The position numbers were made by a program, and so were the translations under genes. The notes under the pieces are model-generated. The model ran no database searches and had not been told where the DNA came from. It saw only the letters and a program-made list of their open reading frames with translations. From Prorocentrum cordatum (taxonomy: Eukaryota > Sar > Dinophyceae > Prorocentrales > Prorocentraceae): a DNA stretch of 64,000 bases. This document shows positions 62,938 through 64,000 of this stretch, in pieces. The DNA is taken from contig CAUYUJ010004347.1 in the NCBI GenBank assembly GCA_963575745.1, positions 315,347 to 379,346 of the forward strand, written 5' to 3'. Each line of letters opens with the position of its first letter. Position 1 is the stretch's first letter.

Positions 62938-64000
62938 TCAGCAGCAGGCGCGCGCAATGGCATCTTCGCCCTTGCGCAAGCGCCGCGCCCAAACCGACGC
63001 CGTCAGGTCGGCGTCGGCAAGCTTGATCACGAGGAGCTCGTTGATCACGCGGCCAGTGCTGACGCCGCCCCCGCGCGCGTGGATCTCGATCCCGCGCGCG
63101 ACGATGTGCAAGTCGCCCGAAATGGCGGCGCGCGCGTCCACGACGGAGCACTCGCCACCGCGCGAGCGAACGATCTCGCCTGCTTTGAACTGGGCCCCCT
63201 CCCAGCGCAGCGACAGCGCCGCGGAGACCTCGACTGCCCCGATCGCGGAGCGCAGCTCTGGCGAGTCAACCATCGGCGGCACCGGCGCGTTGCCAGACGG
63301 CCCCATGTCCCTGAGCATCCGCATTTGGTGCAGGACGGCGGCCCCGAAGACCGCGCGCTCGAAATTGGAGCAGTTCGTCGCGGACTCGGCGATGCCCTTC
63401 GCCACCTTGTTGCGCCGCTCAGTGACGAAGCAGTCGAGCTGCTTGGGCTCCGGGTCAGCGTTGTGGCGTTCGATTGCGACGGGTGGCGTTGGAGGGTGCG
63501 CCCTCAAACGCCCCCAGCTCAAACGCGACGCCCGCGGGGGGGGGGGGTGCGCTTTGGGGGGTTCCCGCGCCGCGTTGTGCAGCACGTAGTGGTGCTTCGG
63601 CTTGACGAAGCGGGAGCCGTGCACCCGCTGGTGGAGGTCAAAATGGACCTCTGCCAGCGCGATGAACTCCTCCATGGTTGGGGCGGGAAGCCCGGAACCC
63701 GCGCTTGGCCCGCAGGAATGCGTCCGCCATCAGGCAGCACGCGCGGAATGAATCGAGCTCGCGTTCGAGCGACGGAACGTCGGCGACGCGCTCCTCGGCG
63801 CACGCCATCAGGATGTGCAACAGGGAGATCAGCTCGCTTGCGCCAGATTTGAACGACTTCTTGCACGCGGTCTCGTGCCCAGTCGTGAACGCATGCCGCG
63901 TCGCCGACGAGCCGCCAGCGCACGACCAGCAACGCGCGTACTTGCGCCAGTCGGCGAACGACATGCCAGCCTTCCTTTTGCACGCGCCCAGGAAAGCGAA
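62938..64000 (-). pseudogene. Transposase-like protein C-terminal part, cut by window edge
   Basis: Two minus-strand frames join at about 63665-63680. The upstream one (63964 to 63638) reads DWRKYARCWSCAGG, SGASELISLLHILMACAE and DSFRACCLMADAFLRAKRGFRAS. The downstream one (63675 to 62938) reads MEEFIALAEVHFDLHQRVHG, VKPKHHYVLHNAA, LDCFVTERRNKVAKGIAESA and NFERAVFGAAVLHQMRMLRD. The order KPKHHYxLH, a Cys-x-x-ER-K block, then FExxV resembles the C-terminus of DDE-type transposase-derived proteins abundant in dinoflagellates (Plavaka/CACTA-like is my best guess). The catalytic part would lie beyond 64000. A one-base shift or a tiny intron separates the frames. It ends at a stop near 62938. Confidence 0.45.

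Overview
This window looks like nuclear DNA from a dinoflagellate, probably a large-genome species. The strongest sign is the 22-nt dinoflagellate spliced-leader (SL) sequence, present as genomic relics at 17316-17337, 23991-24012 and 54098-54119. The last is followed by a second, truncated SL at 54120-54134. Other signs are dinoflagellate-type non-LTR retrotransposons, a DIRS/Ngaro-like tyrosine-recombinase retroelement carrying a DNA-methyltransferase-like domain, a host transporter gene whose only recognisable intron has terminal inverted repeats, and huge triplet microsatellites. I saw no bacterial operons, no CRISPR array and no rRNA or tRNA gene. The genus cannot be fixed from sequence alone.

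Layout. 1-7 kb: a minus-strand LINE reverse-transcriptase remnant (1224-2640), then a plus-strand LINE (about 3.1-6.95 kb) with endonuclease, reverse transcriptase and a C-terminal RNase H whose motifs lie in circularly permuted order. 7-17 kb: no convincing gene. It holds small inverted-repeat (MITE-like) elements, dispersed repeats and a continuous 2.5-kb triplet-repeat block (GGA, then GAT, then ACT). 17.3-29.6 kb: two SL-headed LINEs in tandem (LINE-A decayed, LINE-B nearly intact), each bounded by CTC-type triplet arrays. 30.5-31.8 kb: a degenerate CTTGGAGGCC-type repeat with AT-rich cores. 31998-38341: a structurally complete DIRS/Ngaro-like element with A1-ORFs-B1-A2-B2 split direct repeats. 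39.8-41.65 kb: the one convincing host gene, a triose-phosphate/sugar-phosphate translocator-family membrane protein with a signal peptide and one introner-like intron. 41.7-54 kb: satellites, minisatellites, a second MITE copy and a 1.1-kb inverted repeat. 54.1-59.1 kb: LINE-C, SL-headed and flanked on both sides by ATC arrays. 59.5-64 kb: minus-strand candidate genes of low confidence and a transposase-like fragment at the right edge.

Most of the window is retroelement sequence and simple repeats. The three SL-headed LINEs fit the known model of trans-spliced mRNAs being copied back into the genome. They add a pattern in which both ends lie in the same triplet repeat and the SL 5' end blends into it. 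Long open frames over GC-rich or triplet sequence are common here and mostly mean nothing; they were left out unless motifs support them.
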